Below, in pieces: positions 7,174 through 15,769 of a DNA stretch of 17,046 bases. Positions within the stretch are counted from its first letter, which is position 1. Every line of letters begins with the position of its first letter. The notes beneath the pieces are model-generated. The model was not told where the DNA came from. It saw only the letters and a program-made list of their open reading frames with translations, and did no database searches. The position numbers were made by a program, and so were the translations under genes. Origin of the DNA: MGIIb-O3 sp046710875 (lineage in GTDB: Archaea > Thermoplasmatota > Poseidoniia > Poseidoniales > Thalassarchaeaceae); contig JBKEHQ010000022.1 in NCBI GenBank assembly GCA_046710875.1, forward strand, positions 1-17,046, written 5' to 3'.

Positions 7174-7194
7174 ACTTATACAAACACGTCCCCT

Positions 7195-7202
7195 CAATAT
7201 GT
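7195..7202 (-). promoter_or_regulatory. TATA-like box for the RAM-domain pair
   Basis: The minus strand reads ACATATTG, centred about 25 nt before the ATG at 7173. This is the spacing expected for leaderless archaeal transcription. A closer AT-rich stretch (GTATAAG) touches the start codon and is too near to act as the TATA box. Confidence 0.45.
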
Positions 7203-7251
7203 GCTTATGACTTCTACGATTAAAGAGATATACAATAATCACTATGTGTAA

Positions 7252-7259
7252 GATATTAC
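7252..7259 (+). promoter_or_regulatory. TATA-like box for the giant surface-protein gene
   Basis: GATATTAC is centred about 28 nt before the ATG at 7284, so transcription would start at or next to the start codon. It faces the promoter of the RAM pair across a 110-nt intergenic region. Confidence 0.4.
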
Positions 7260-7283
7260 ATAGTCTAATTGAGCCGCTAAAAT

Positions 7284-10200
7284 ATGCACGTACATCCCTT
7301 GGTTTGTAAAAGACGTGCAATCCTACTCGTGTTAATTATGTTAATTTCTAGTATGAGTATCATACCCGTTAACGCTTCTCTTAATATAAAATCAACAACT
7401 GTATGGTCTGGATCAGTTTTCTTAAATGATAGTTACAATGTTGAAACTGGGCAAATCCTGATAGTTCAAGAAGGTACCAGTATTTTTTTAGGCGATGATA
7501 AAGAAATTATTATTGATGGGAGAATTAATATCGAAGGCTCAATCAACTCTCCAGTTATATTAGATTCTTTAGATGGTAACCATAATGGCATTGTATTCAA
7601 TGCATCAAGCTATGGCCTTAATTCTATAATTGATAATCTAACAATAACTGATTCTAAGTATGGAATCACGATGTATGGTAGCAATCCTGTAATTTCTAAT
7701 CTAAAAATAATAAATGCCGATAATGTAGGTGTTGATTTATTCGATGGAGCTTCCCCAATAATATCAAATTTAACAATCGAACAAGGCGGCCAAGACGTAC
7801 ATGCAATATCTACATCATGGAGATATGGAATTGGATTATCGATAGGTGATAATTCTGCCCCAATTATAAATGGAATTAATATAATTGGCGTAATGACTCG
7901 AGGAATTAATTTTTGGGGCAATTCTGGAGGATTATTTTCAAATATAAATATTTCAAATATCACTGGAGCAACGCTTTCTGTTCCTGCAGGAATTTGGGTA
8001 GAAGATTCAATACCATTAATTACTGATGTCAATATCAATCGTGCAGATAATGGGGTATTCGTAAGGCATCAAACTCCAAGTTGGATAACTAGGCCATCTT
8101 TTTCAAATTTAATAATCGAAAATAGTCAATATAGGGGAGTTATGGTTGAGCAATATAACCATAGTCAATATTTCAATTTACCAACCAACGCTATTTTCAA
8201 TAATTTAGAGATAAGGGGAACGGGCGGCCCAAATGCCAAAACCCCCGGTCTAGGTTATGCAGCATTCGATTTAAACACTAGTGGAGTAAATATTGATGGA
8301 TTAATTATAGCAGATAATCCGGTTGTTGGACTTAGAGGATACATGATCGACTCTTCTACAAAAATAGAAAATGCAGTATTTTTGAATAATGGTAAACAAT
8401 CATTCAACTCTGCAATGAGTGATCGTGCAGGACTCTATTTTCGTAGTTCTAGTTGGTCAACAAAAGGTCCCGCAATAGTTAATAATTTAATAGTTAATAA
8501 TTCTTCAGGACCTGGTATTTTAATGATGAAAGGTGGAGTAATAGGAGATAATTGGTCCGCATCAAATAATGGTGGAAATGGTATTGATTTTCGTGAATTT
8601 CATCCTAGAGTAAATTCCATAGTGAGTCAAAATAATACAAAAAATGGTATATATATTTATGATTCAGCAAATGTAGAAATTTCTAATGTATCTACTATTC
8701 ATAACGGATTAAATCAATCCAATCCGGAAGATGGTGCAGGTATTCTTTTTCGTGAATCGAATATAGTTATGAGCGGAGGGAAAAATACTAGTTGCAATTC
8801 ATGCGCCTCTTCTGGAGATAAATATGGAATAGTTGTTAGGGATAGTATTGATTTACAACTAAATTCAATAACAATTAAAGATTCAATTTCATCTCCTTCT
8901 TTGAATATAGATAATTCCAACGTTGCATATTTTGGAACTATAATCCTTGATGATGTTAAAATATATGATAATAATAGTGATTTTGCAATAGAAATGATTG
9001 AGGTAGATGCTAATATCAACAATTTAATCATAAATGGCCAAAATAATGGCCTCAGTTGGTCAGCAAAAGGAGTCACATCTTCCTCAATTTTAGATAGTGA
9101 AATATCAGGATATGATGAAAATTGTTTCTTTATTGCCAATCATGAAGAATTAATTGTTTCTAACACTACACTTAGATGCAATAATGTCCAACCAGTTTTT
9201 TCCAATAGTGCAATTAATTTTACCAATTCCATACTAATGCAGGACCATGATATCAATAACTCATTTAATTTAATGTCTGATAATCATATTAGATGGATTT
9301 CATCATCAGAAATTTTCCTCTCAAATGCTGAAGATTCAGAAAATATTGTTGATATAATGTGGAATATAGATTTACAAACAATTAATCAAAATTTTATGAA
9401 TATCCCGTACGCTGCAATTAACTTTTCCTTTGATTTTTATGAAAATGATATTATTGCCCTTATGCCATACTCTGGGCGTTCTAATTATGGGCCATTCGTA
9501 GGTATGCGCTGGACAAATGATCAAGGATGGTCGGGAAATAATACTGTAAATTCTGGATGTGATTATGACGGAGTGCATAATGATACAGCATCCTTCTTAT
9601 TGGACTCTGATAAATCAATAATCTGTAGGTTAGATATTTCAAACCAGGCACCATTTATCATTTGGGAATCTCCAGAAGAGAATCTAATCTATTCATCGAA
9701 TAGTGAAATTATATTTGATGCTAGTAATTCATGGGATTTAGATAACGATGTATTGAATTATTCTTGGACTAGTAGTTTAGATGGCAATATATTGAATGGT
9801 TGTAACTCTGAAGAAATTTTTGAGATAAATGATAATAGGAGTTTTTTCAGGGCTAATTATGATTATTTTTCAGGAATTTGCCTCTTAAGTGACGGCTTAC
9901 ATGTCATCACTTTGGAAGTATGCGATATAACTAGTCAATGTACTAATGAAAGTAGGCAAATCGAATTACAAAATCTTGCACCCATTCTTTCGGTTGAAAC
10001 GCAACCTTCCATAGAATCATGGGGTGTTTTATATCTCGGACAAACAGCAAATTTAACCATCATGCTACAAGGCACTTACGACCCAGAAGGAGATGACTTG
10101 TGGTGTTGGATTGAAGTTTCATATCTTGAATATTCTGAAGTATTTACTGATAAAGAACCATCTTGTCCATTAGAGATTATTAGTTCATTCATAGGAGCTC

Positions 10201-11975
10201 CAAGCCAATTTACAATCACTATTTACGCATCAGACGGAATAAATCCAAGTAGGCAATGGTCATTTGATATTGTTTTAATTAATGAAATGCCCACTGCCGA
10301 TTTACAAATAATTAGGGTAAATAATACATCTTCTAGTTTTGTCAAACTCGATGGTACATCCTCAATAGATCCCGAAGGTGATGAGATTAAATTCGAATTT
10401 ATTAGTAACTTGGATGGACCCTTATCATCAGGAATAACATCATCTGTAGATATCGAATGGTCAGGAAATTTATCTAAGGGAATTCACAATATAATGCTAA
10501 AAGTTTCAGATGATCAACCCATTCATTTTGGTAACTGGTCATATGATTCTATTGAATTAGAAGTACTTAATTCTCCTCCGATTGCTCTAATAAATATCTC
10601 AAATGATGGATTAATGTTGGAGTCAGGAGATTTAATAAAATTTGATGCTAATGGCTCTGGCGATTGGGATGTTTCATGTAATGAATTACCAAATAATGGA
10701 AGTAACTTATTGTGCAATCCAACATTAACCTCTAGTAATGACTTAGTTAGCATCATATGGGTCAGTGATAAATTAGCAGAGCCAATAGGTACAGATTGGA
10801 ATTTTGAATCCAGATTGCCTGCCGGAAATCACAATATTTCATTAATAATAAATGATGGAAGTGTGGAAGTTATTAGTAATTCAATCAATATACTAATTAA
10901 TGAATCTGCTCCATTATTAATTTTAGCTTCACCAACTCCTGATATTGAGGTCCTTTCAAATTCTCCAGTTTTATTTGATTTTAGAAATTCCTTTGATCCA
11001 GATGGCGATTATTTTACAGTCAGTATTCATTCTGATTTAATGGGTATTATTTTAGAAAATAAGAGCATAAATTACTGGTATAATGATTATTTAATTGCAG
11101 GAAATCATAAATTAACTATAACTCTAGTAGATGAAAATTTAATGCAAAGGACATACTATCAATCTATTTTTGTATTAGAGTCTGCACCATCAGCAGAAAT
11201 TTCTAAACTAACTAATGGCCAATATATTCCTCCAGGTCAAAAAGTTGAATTGAATGCATCAGAATCGTATGATTATGATGATGATATAATATTATATCAA
11301 TGGTTTTTAAATAATGGAACAATAATTGGAGATACGGAAGAAGTCCTATTTAATTTTAATCCTGGAATTATTCAAATCAACTTAATGGTTCAGGATTCTA
11401 GGGGTGTTCAAGATATTACTTCTGTAAATCTAACCATTGGCTCTAGTTATCCAATTTTAAGAGATTTGATAATTTCCGTCGATTCCATTAAAAATAGTAA
11501 GCCAACTGAGGTTTATATTTATGTTACTTTAGAAGATGCAGATCGTACCACTAATTTTGTCAACGGAGAAACGACTGCTGGGGGAATATCTACTGCTTTC
11601 ACTTTGAGGGACGATGGATTAGGTAGTGATCAAGTTGCTAATGACGATATATGGACCTATAGAACTAATTGGCAAGAATCAGAAGGTAATTATGTTAGAG
11701 TTGAAGTGTGGGCAATCGATGGAGATTCAGTAAGCCAATCTCAAATCGAAATAATTCCAATATTGAAAGAAGGTGAGGGCGATTCACTAGATTGGTTTTT
11801 TAATGCTGCATTACCTATTATTGTGATTTTTATGATTATTTTTATTACCTTAGGAATAATTTACGTAAATAAAAGACGTATCCAAATTTCTAAAGATTTA
11901 GAATTAATTGAATCTTGGTCAGGTTTTGATCCAAGGGAATTAGATAAGGAATTTGATAATGAGAAAAATATTTAA
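7284..11975 (+). CDS. Giant cell-surface protein: beta-helix, PKD/Ig-like domains, C-terminal membrane anchor
   Basis: This 1563-residue protein is predicted to be exported and anchored in the membrane with most of its mass outside. A signal peptide is clear: basic CKRR, hydrophobic AILLVLIMLISSMSIIP, then VNA-S near residue 32. Residues of about 60-700 are made of short Asn- and Ile-rich turns (xISNLxIxxA-type units) typical of a right-handed parallel beta-helix of the NosD/pectate-lyase-like class. From about 785 to 1390 there are about six Ig/PKD-like modules, several with D-P-E/D-G-D signatures (YDPEGDDLW, IDPEGDEIKF, FDPDGDYFTV). A module near 1390-1490 has DDGLGSDQVANDDIWTYRT, like choice-of-anchor-type domains. 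A transmembrane helix (about 1505-1525) and a charged 38-residue tail end the chain. Many N-x-S/T sequons suggest N-glycosylation. An adhesin, S-layer-associated protein or polysaccharide-binding protein are all possible; no catalytic residues were recognised. Its stop overlaps the converging GT2 gene by 4 nt. Confidence 0.85.
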   Translation: MHVHPLVCKRRAILLVLIMLISSMSIIPVNASLNIKSTTVWSGSVFLNDSYNVETGQILIVQEGTSIFLGDDKEIIIDGRINIEGSINSPVILDSLDGNHNGIVFNASSYGLNSIIDNLTITDSKYGITMYGSNPVISNLKIINADNVGVDLFDGASPIISNLTIEQGGQDVHAISTSWRYGIGLSIGDNSAPIINGINIIGVMTRGINFWGNSGGLFSNINISNITGATLSVPAGIWVEDSIPLITDVNINRADNGVFVRHQTPSWITRPSFSNLIIENSQYRGVMVEQYNHSQYFNLPTNAIFNNLEIRGTGGPNAKTPGLGYAAFDLNTSGVNIDGLIIADNPVVGLRGYMIDSSTKIENAVFLNNGKQSFNSAMSDRAGLYFRSSSWSTKGPAIVNNLIVNNSSGPGILMMKGGVIGDNWSASNNGGNGIDFREFHPRVNSIVSQNNTKNGIYIYDSANVEISNVSTIHNGLNQSNPEDGAGILFRESNIVMSGGKNTSCNSCASSGDKYGIVVRDSIDLQLNSITIKDSISSPSLNIDNSNVAYFGTIILDDVKIYDNNSDFAIEMIEVDANINNLIINGQNNGLSWSAKGVTSSSILDSEISGYDENCFFIANHEELIVSNTTLRCNNVQPVFSNSAINFTNSILMQDHDINNSFNLMSDNHIRWISSSEIFLSNAEDSENIVDIMWNIDLQTINQNFMNIPYAAINFSFDFYENDIIALMPYSGRSNYGPFVGMRWTNDQGWSGNNTVNSGCDYDGVHNDTASFLLDSDKSIICRLDISNQAPFIIWESPEENLIYSSNSEIIFDASNSWDLDNDVLNYSWTSSLDGNILNGCNSEEIFEINDNRSFFRANYDYFSGICLLSDGLHVITLEVCDITSQCTNESRQIELQNLAPILSVETQPSIESWGVLYLGQTANLTIMLQGTYDPEGDDLWCWIEVSYLEYSEVFTDKEPSCPLEIISSFIGAPSQFTITIYASDGINPSRQWSFDIVLINEMPTADLQIIRVNNTSSSFVKLDGTSSIDPEGDEIKFEFISNLDGPLSSGITSSVDIEWSGNLSKGIHNIMLKVSDDQPIHFGNWSYDSIELEVLNSPPIALINISNDGLMLESGDLIKFDANGSGDWDVSCNELPNNGSNLLCNPTLTSSNDLVSIIWVSDKLAEPIGTDWNFESRLPAGNHNISLIINDGSVEVISNSINILINESAPLLILASPTPDIEVLSNSPVLFDFRNSFDPDGDYFTVSIHSDLMGIILENKSINYWYNDYLIAGNHKLTITLVDENLMQRTYYQSIFVLESAPSAEISKLTNGQYIPPGQKVELNASESYDYDDDIILYQWFLNNGTIIGDTEEVLFNFNPGIIQINLMVQDSRGVQDITSVNLTIGSSYPILRDLIISVDSIKNSKPTEVYIYVTLEDADRTTNFVNGETTAGGISTAFTLRDDGLGSDQVANDDIWTYRTNWQESEGNYVRVEVWAIDGDSVSQSQIEIIPILKEGEGDSLDWFFNAALPIIVIFMIIFITLGIIYVNKRRIQISKDLELIESWSGFDPRELDKEFDNEKNI

Positions 11976-12733
11976 TCTTCTTTTCCCCATTTAGTACTCT
12001 TACCAAATATTCCAAATCTTAGCCAAAATAAACTTCTAAGATTGAGTAAACCATCCCCCCATGTGTTAATTTCTGCAGGCCCAACTCTAACTCTATATGG
12101 GACACTAATTTCCAGTGTCTTATTCTTCTTCAAATATCTTCTTGCCCTGATTTTAAACTCCTGTGACAGCGGCATTCCATCATGTTTTGGCCTTACTTTT
12201 TCATTGTCGAATATAGATTTTCTAAATACCCACATGCCACTTTGAGAATCCTTAATTCCATACCAAAATAATAGTCTTGCAGTAGTAGCTAAAGCCCAAT
12301 TACCAAATTTATGCATTCCAGACATTGCTCCTTCTTCAGCCTTAGTTAATCGGTCACATGTTATCCATTCTAAGTTATCATCTATCAATTTTCTAACTAA
12401 GTTAGGAACTTCCTCTCCAGGATATGTGCAATCTGCATCCATGGTAACAATTATTTCTCCACGGGCCATTGAAAATCCTGTTTTATATGCCCGGCCATAT
12501 CCTTTTCTCTTTTCTAGATAAACATCTGCACCTTCACCTTCTGCTAATTCTCTAGTTTTATCGCTAGAGTTTCCATCAATGATTAAAAAATCTAGTTTTT
12601 CACACCAACCGTCATTAGGTACTGATCGTATGGTATCTACAATCGCTTCTTCTTCATTACGTGTAGGGATTACTACAGTAACATGAACAGGTAATACTTT
12701 TCCCATATCTATCGCCCCTACGGAAGAAGGCAT
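11972..12733 (-). CDS. GT2-family glycosyltransferase (dolichol-phosphate sugar transferase-like)
   Basis: This is a cytoplasmic-face glycosyltransferase with a GT-A fold that uses a nucleotide sugar, probably to charge a dolichol-phosphate carrier or start a lipid-linked glycan. It shows the N-terminal strand VTVVIPTRNEEEAI (18-31), LIIDGNSSDKT (50-60) and the metal-binding DAD in TMDADCTYPG (99-101), then SQSGMWVFRK and SQEFKIRARR, which are typical of DPM1/AglJ-like enzymes. At 253 residues it is a soluble catalytic domain with no transmembrane helices at the C-terminus, unlike longer GT2 proteins with GtrA-type anchors. The sugar and acceptor cannot be read from the sequence. It diverges from a GT4 gene across a 78-nt region and converges on the surface-protein gene, a plausible glycosylation target. 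Confidence 0.85.
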   Translation of the reverse strand: MPSSVGAIDMGKVLPVHVTVVIPTRNEEEAIVDTIRSVPNDGWCEKLDFLIIDGNSSDKTRELAEGEGADVYLEKRKGYGRAYKTGFSMARGEIIVTMDADCTYPGEEVPNLVRKLIDDNLEWITCDRLTKAEEGAMSGMHKFGNWALATTARLLFWYGIKDSQSGMWVFRKSIFDNEKVRPKHDGMPLSQEFKIRARRYLKKNKTLEISVPYRVRVGPAEINTWGDGLLNLRSLFWLRFGIFGKSTKWGKED

Positions 12734-12755
12734 ACATTTTGAATGATGCTATTGC

Positions 12756-12762
12756 TAAATTA
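12756..12762 (-). promoter_or_regulatory. TATA-like box for the GT2 gene
   Basis: The minus strand reads TAATTTA, centred 26 nt before the ATG at 12733. This is leaderless spacing and supports that start codon over a later Met at 12706. Confidence 0.45.
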
Positions 12763-12780
12763 CCAATATTATCTTGAAAG

Positions 12781-12788
12781 AATACATT
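12781..12788 (+). promoter_or_regulatory. TATA-like box for the GT4 gene
   Basis: AATACATT is centred about 27 nt before the ATG at 12812. This is leaderless spacing and supports the internal ATG at 12812 over the upstream in-frame ATG at 12743. It is separated by about 20 nt from the oppositely facing box of the GT2 gene. Confidence 0.4.
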
Positions 12789-12811
12789 CTAGGGCATGTC
12801 AAGGTATAGCC

Positions 12812-14044
12812 ATGCATGTCGCAATGTTGTCTGCAGAATATCCTCCAAGATGGGGTGGAATGGGGTCTACAGTATACCATCTTTCTTTTGCATTAGCTAA
12901 TTTAGGGCATAAAATAACTATTATAACTCGCAAAGGGCCCAACAAGGCACCTGAAATAAATGGCGTAAATGTTATTGAAGTTTCTTGGAAAAAGATTCCA
13001 ATGGAGTTTACACGTTCTTATGGTAGAAATGCGCTTAAAGCATTAAAAAAGTTAAACTTACAAGACCCTGTTGACATTGTTCATTTACACTGCCCAATGA
13101 TTTCATGGGATAAAAGACAATTTGAGATATGTAAGCAAGAGGTTGCACCTATAATTTCCTCATTACATGGTACATGGCTAGGAGAGAGAGATGGACTTTT
13201 TCTCGCATCAAAACATAAGGAATCAGCAGTTTGGGCCAATCCTAATGATTTAATAATGAGAATTACAGCCAAAAGATATGCTAATTTTGAAAATATAGCC
13301 ATAAATTACTCAGATGTTTGTGTTCCAAATTCCTTTTCAACTAAATCTGATTTCATGGATAGATATAGTCCTCCCAAAAATTGGAATTGCCAAGTTATTC
13401 ATTGGGGTGTTGATACAGATATGTTCATACCTTTAGATATAAATGATAAAGATTCAATTTTAATTAATAAATCCATACGTGCAAAATATAATTTAACTGA
13501 AAAATCTAATTTATTATTGGCAGTAGGTCGTTTAGCAGCAAGGAAAGGATTTGGAATATTATTGCAATCATTTGTTAAAGTAAAAATTATATCCCCTGAT
13601 ACAAAGTTAGTAATTGTTGGGCGAGGCGCTCTAAGATCAAGATTGCTCAAAAAAGCAAAAAAATTAGGTTTAGAAGGTTCGGTTTTTATTGAATCAAGTA
13701 TGAAATTCGATGATCTAGCAACATTATATCGTTGTGCAGACTTAGTAGTTTACCCTTCTTATTATGAAGGCCAAGGATTAATTCCCCTTGAAGCAATGGC
13801 GTCTGCTACTCCAGTAGTGACTGTAAATCATGGACCATTGCCTGAAATGGTTGATGAAAATGTTGGGGGACTTTTTATAATGGGAGACACCGATTCTATT
13901 TCTGAAACCATCTTGAATGAATTACAATCTAAAGAAAATCTTTCCATAAAAGGACAAGCCGGAAGGCGTTTAGTAATTGATAAGTTTACATTCAAAAAAA
14001 ATGCATTAGAATTTCTAAAAATATATGGCGATAATATCAAATAA
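12812..14044 (+). CDS. GT4-family glycosyltransferase (GT-B fold)
   Basis: This is a retaining glycosyltransferase that moves a sugar from a nucleotide donor to a lipid-linked or protein-bound glycan or another acceptor. The N-terminal acceptor domain begins MHVAMLSAEYPPRWGGMGSTVYHLSFALANLGHKITIIT, the classic glycine-rich GT4 opening. DIVHLHCPM and SLHGTW follow, with VPNSFSTKSD and VIHWGVDTDMF at the domain junction. The donor domain has LLAVGRLAARKG, KLVIVGRGALR and E-x7-E (E319 and E327 in YEGQGLIPLEAMASATPVV). At 410 residues it is full length. The frame is open from an ATG at 12743, but the added 23 residues (MMLLLNYQYYLERIHSRACQ...) do not belong to the fold, and a TATA-like box sits 27 nt before 12812. 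With the divergent GT2 gene it probably serves surface glycan synthesis. The donor sugar is unknown. Confidence 0.9.
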   Translation: MHVAMLSAEYPPRWGGMGSTVYHLSFALANLGHKITIITRKGPNKAPEINGVNVIEVSWKKIPMEFTRSYGRNALKALKKLNLQDPVDIVHLHCPMISWDKRQFEICKQEVAPIISSLHGTWLGERDGLFLASKHKESAVWANPNDLIMRITAKRYANFENIAINYSDVCVPNSFSTKSDFMDRYSPPKNWNCQVIHWGVDTDMFIPLDINDKDSILINKSIRAKYNLTEKSNLLLAVGRLAARKGFGILLQSFVKVKIISPDTKLVIVGRGALRSRLLKKAKKLGLEGSVFIESSMKFDDLATLYRCADLVVYPSYYEGQGLIPLEAMASATPVVTVNHGPLPEMVDENVGGLFIMGDTDSISETILNELQSKENLSIKGQAGRRLVIDKFTFKKNALEFLKIYGDNIK

Positions 14045-14049
14045 AATTA

Positions 14050-14056
14050 TTATATG
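14050..14056 (+). promoter_or_regulatory. TATA-like box for the AI-2E-family gene
   Basis: TTATATG, just after the GT4 stop, would start a transcript near 14078, about 23 nt before the ATG at 14101. Unlike the neighbouring genes, this message would carry a short leader, which agrees with the Shine-Dalgarno-like sequence at 14090-14097. Confidence 0.35.
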
Positions 14057-14089
14057 ATGAAAAACTTGATGCGAAAACTCTTCTTCGTA

Positions 14090-14097
14090 GGGGTGAT
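14090..14097 (+). promoter_or_regulatory. Shine-Dalgarno sequence of the AI-2E-family gene
   Basis: GGGGTGAT lies 3 nt before the ATG at 14101, counting from its last base. It is a good match to the 16S rRNA anti-Shine-Dalgarno and fixes the start codon. It is the clearest ribosome binding site in the window. Confidence 0.6.
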
Positions 14098-14100
14098 AGT

Positions 14101-15147
14101 ATGTCCGAGCAAGTAAAATTAGGAAAATTAAAATTTAATACTGCATCAAATATAGCAATCATGTTATTCGTTTCAGTTTTAGCCATAAAGCATCTTGAAT
14201 CTATAATACAGCCATTGGTAGTTGCAATTTTACTATTTTTCCTCATAAGGCCACCAGCACAATGGCTGGAAGAAAAAATTGGTGGGCATCCATTTTTAGC
14301 CTACGGTGCATTTGTTACAATAGTTATTGGAGTTTTACTTATTGTTTCTAATGTTTTATTCTCTAATATGCAAACTTTTACTGATGAGGTCCCATTTCTT
14401 TCTGCTAAATTAAGCGATAAAATTTTATGGTTTGAGGATTTATCACTATTAGGATTTTCATTCAGTGCTCCGGCGCTTATTGATTTAATAACTGTGGAAA
14501 AAATCGAAACCTTTGCCACCGGACTTGTAGGGTCTTTAGCAAGTTTCACGGCTAGTTCAGTCACAGTATTGATATTTCTTTTATTCATTATACTCGAATC
14601 AGAAACACTTCCAAAACGTATCAAAGCTGCTTATCCAGAGGATTCAGAGAAGATTACCAAACTTGCCGAAGCATCATCAGATAGCATAAATATCTACGTT
14701 TTAACTAGGGCTACTGTTGCATTTGGACAAGCAATAGTTGCAGCCTTTATTCTTTATTCTTATGGAATTCCAGGTTGGTTTTTGTGGGCATCTATTACTT
14801 TCATGATGGACTTTATACCTTACATCGGTGCTCTAATTTCGGTTATTCCCCCAATCTTATTGGGATTCATTATTCTTTCTCCGGGATCGGCTATTTTATT
14901 GATAATATTATTGATTGGAAATCAACAACTATGGGGAGGTTTAGTAGAGCCCCAATTAGCAGGTAAAAGACTAGATATGTCTCCAATTGTACTTTTGTTA
15001 CTCGTAGCATTTTGGGGATGGGCATGGGGTGTTCTAGGAATGGTCTTAGGAGTGCCATTAGCAGTTATCATGAAATTAGCATTAGAAAGCGATCCACGTA
15101 CAAGGCCAATTGCAATGATGTTATCTATGAATCCAAAAACTGAATAA
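14101..15147 (+). CDS. AI-2E family (PerM/YdiK-like) membrane transporter
   Basis: This is an integral membrane protein of 348 residues, the usual size for the AI-2E/PerM family. The order of hydrophobic segments fits the family: two N-terminal helices (about 17-52, ending FLIRPPAQWLEEKIGG), a third at about 65-85, a hydrophilic stretch, then a cluster of C-terminal helices containing WASITFMMDFIPYIGALISVIPPILLGFI and the closing AFWGWAWGVLGMVLGVPLAVIMKLAL. Despite the family name, most members have no shown role in autoinducer-2 export; some work as Na+/H+ antiporters or have unknown substrates. It has its own promoter-like box and ribosome site, so it need not be cotranscribed with the GT4 gene. 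Its stop is one base away from that of the converging thiamine pyrophosphokinase gene. Confidence 0.88.
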   Translation: MSEQVKLGKLKFNTASNIAIMLFVSVLAIKHLESIIQPLVVAILLFFLIRPPAQWLEEKIGGHPFLAYGAFVTIVIGVLLIVSNVLFSNMQTFTDEVPFLSAKLSDKILWFEDLSLLGFSFSAPALIDLITVEKIETFATGLVGSLASFTASSVTVLIFLLFIILESETLPKRIKAAYPEDSEKITKLAEASSDSINIYVLTRATVAFGQAIVAAFILYSYGIPGWFLWASITFMMDFIPYIGALISVIPPILLGFIILSPGSAILLIILLIGNQQLWGGLVEPQLAGKRLDMSPIVLLLLVAFWGWAWGVLGMVLGVPLAVIMKLALESDPRTRPIAMMLSMNPKTE

Positions 15148-15148
15148 C

Positions 15149-15769
15149 CTACCTTTCAGTTATCAAAACAATTATTCCATCTGCAATGATTTTTATTTTT
15201 CTTCCTAATCCGACGTTATGTAATCCTCTACTGGATAATCCCATTTTATCTCCATTTATTTCCCATTTGGAACCAGTAAGATGTACATTTTTACAAGGTG
15301 TCAATGCAAAAATAGAAAACTCTTCTCCTTCACTTATGAAAATTTCTAATTGGCCTTCATCCGGATGGACCCTTTCTGTAATTCTGTGTTCATGATGTAA
15401 TTTTATTTTGATATTACCTGGCATCTCTACTAAATTGCCCCATATTCCTAAAATATGTTCAGGATTACCTCCATCAATTCCTATTATATCTACTTCATAG
15501 ATTTTATTTTCTACCAAGTATCTGATAGATTTACCTAAGTCACTAATTTCCTGATCAGATATTTTCTTAGACTTATTATTCCATTTTGAGGTGTCAACTG
15601 AGTCTAAATCGCCTAATACTTTTTGAATTACTATTCCCATCGAATTAGCAACATCTGCACCTTTATCTACTCCATATACAATACTTTTTTGGTTTATCAA
15701 ACTATTAACCAACTCTTCTGAGGGAGTATCACCATTACACCATAAAATTGCTCTTTTTATGTCCCTCAC
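15149..15769 (-). CDS. Thiamine pyrophosphokinase-like protein
   Basis: It probably makes thiamine diphosphate from thiamine and ATP, releasing AMP. Family motifs appear in order: VDKGADVANSMG (34-45), GDLDS (53-57, usually GDFDS, both aspartates present), SDLGK (76-80, usually TDLEK), GIDGGNPEHILGIWGNL (97-113, usually GGRxDHxLxN) and a C-terminal beta domain with FSIFALTPCKNVHLTGSKWEING...SSRGLHNVG, which resembles the thiamine-binding sandwich. At 206 residues it matches bacterial enzymes. The start is GTG in AGGTGAGG and overlaps the stop of the upstream M29-like gene by 4 nt, so the two are co-translated. The changes Phe to Leu, Glu to Gly and Asp to Glu in the motifs leave some doubt about activity or substrate. 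The gene implies use of salvaged thiamine, as this enzyme acts on free thiamine rather than thiamine phosphate. Confidence 0.8.
   Translation of the reverse strand: MRDIKRAILWCNGDTPSEELVNSLINQKSIVYGVDKGADVANSMGIVIQKVLGDLDSVDTSKWNNKSKKISDQEISDLGKSIRYLVENKIYEVDIIGIDGGNPEHILGIWGNLVEMPGNIKIKLHHEHRITERVHPDEGQLEIFISEGEEFSIFALTPCKNVHLTGSKWEINGDKMGLSSRGLHNVGLGRKIKIIADGIIVLITER

Noticed and set aside
7174..7320. Long N-terminal extension of the first RAM-domain gene
   Set aside because: The added 49 residues include no recognisable domain, no helix-turn-helix, and would overlap the divergent surface-protein gene and both promoters.
7610..8038. 142-residue minus-strand frame inside the giant surface-protein gene
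   Set aside because: It is an antisense shadow of the repetitive beta-helix coding sequence. Its composition mirrors the sense strand and no domain is visible.
12743..12811. N-terminal extension of the GT4 protein from the upstream ATG
   Set aside because: The 23 extra residues do not fit the GT-B fold, they overlap the divergent promoter region, and a TATA-like box sits at leaderless spacing from the ATG at 12812.
14101..15147. Quorum-sensing exporter, based on the AI-2E family name
   Set aside because: The family name is historical, most members have no shown link to autoinducer-2, and no luxS-like gene is present in the window.
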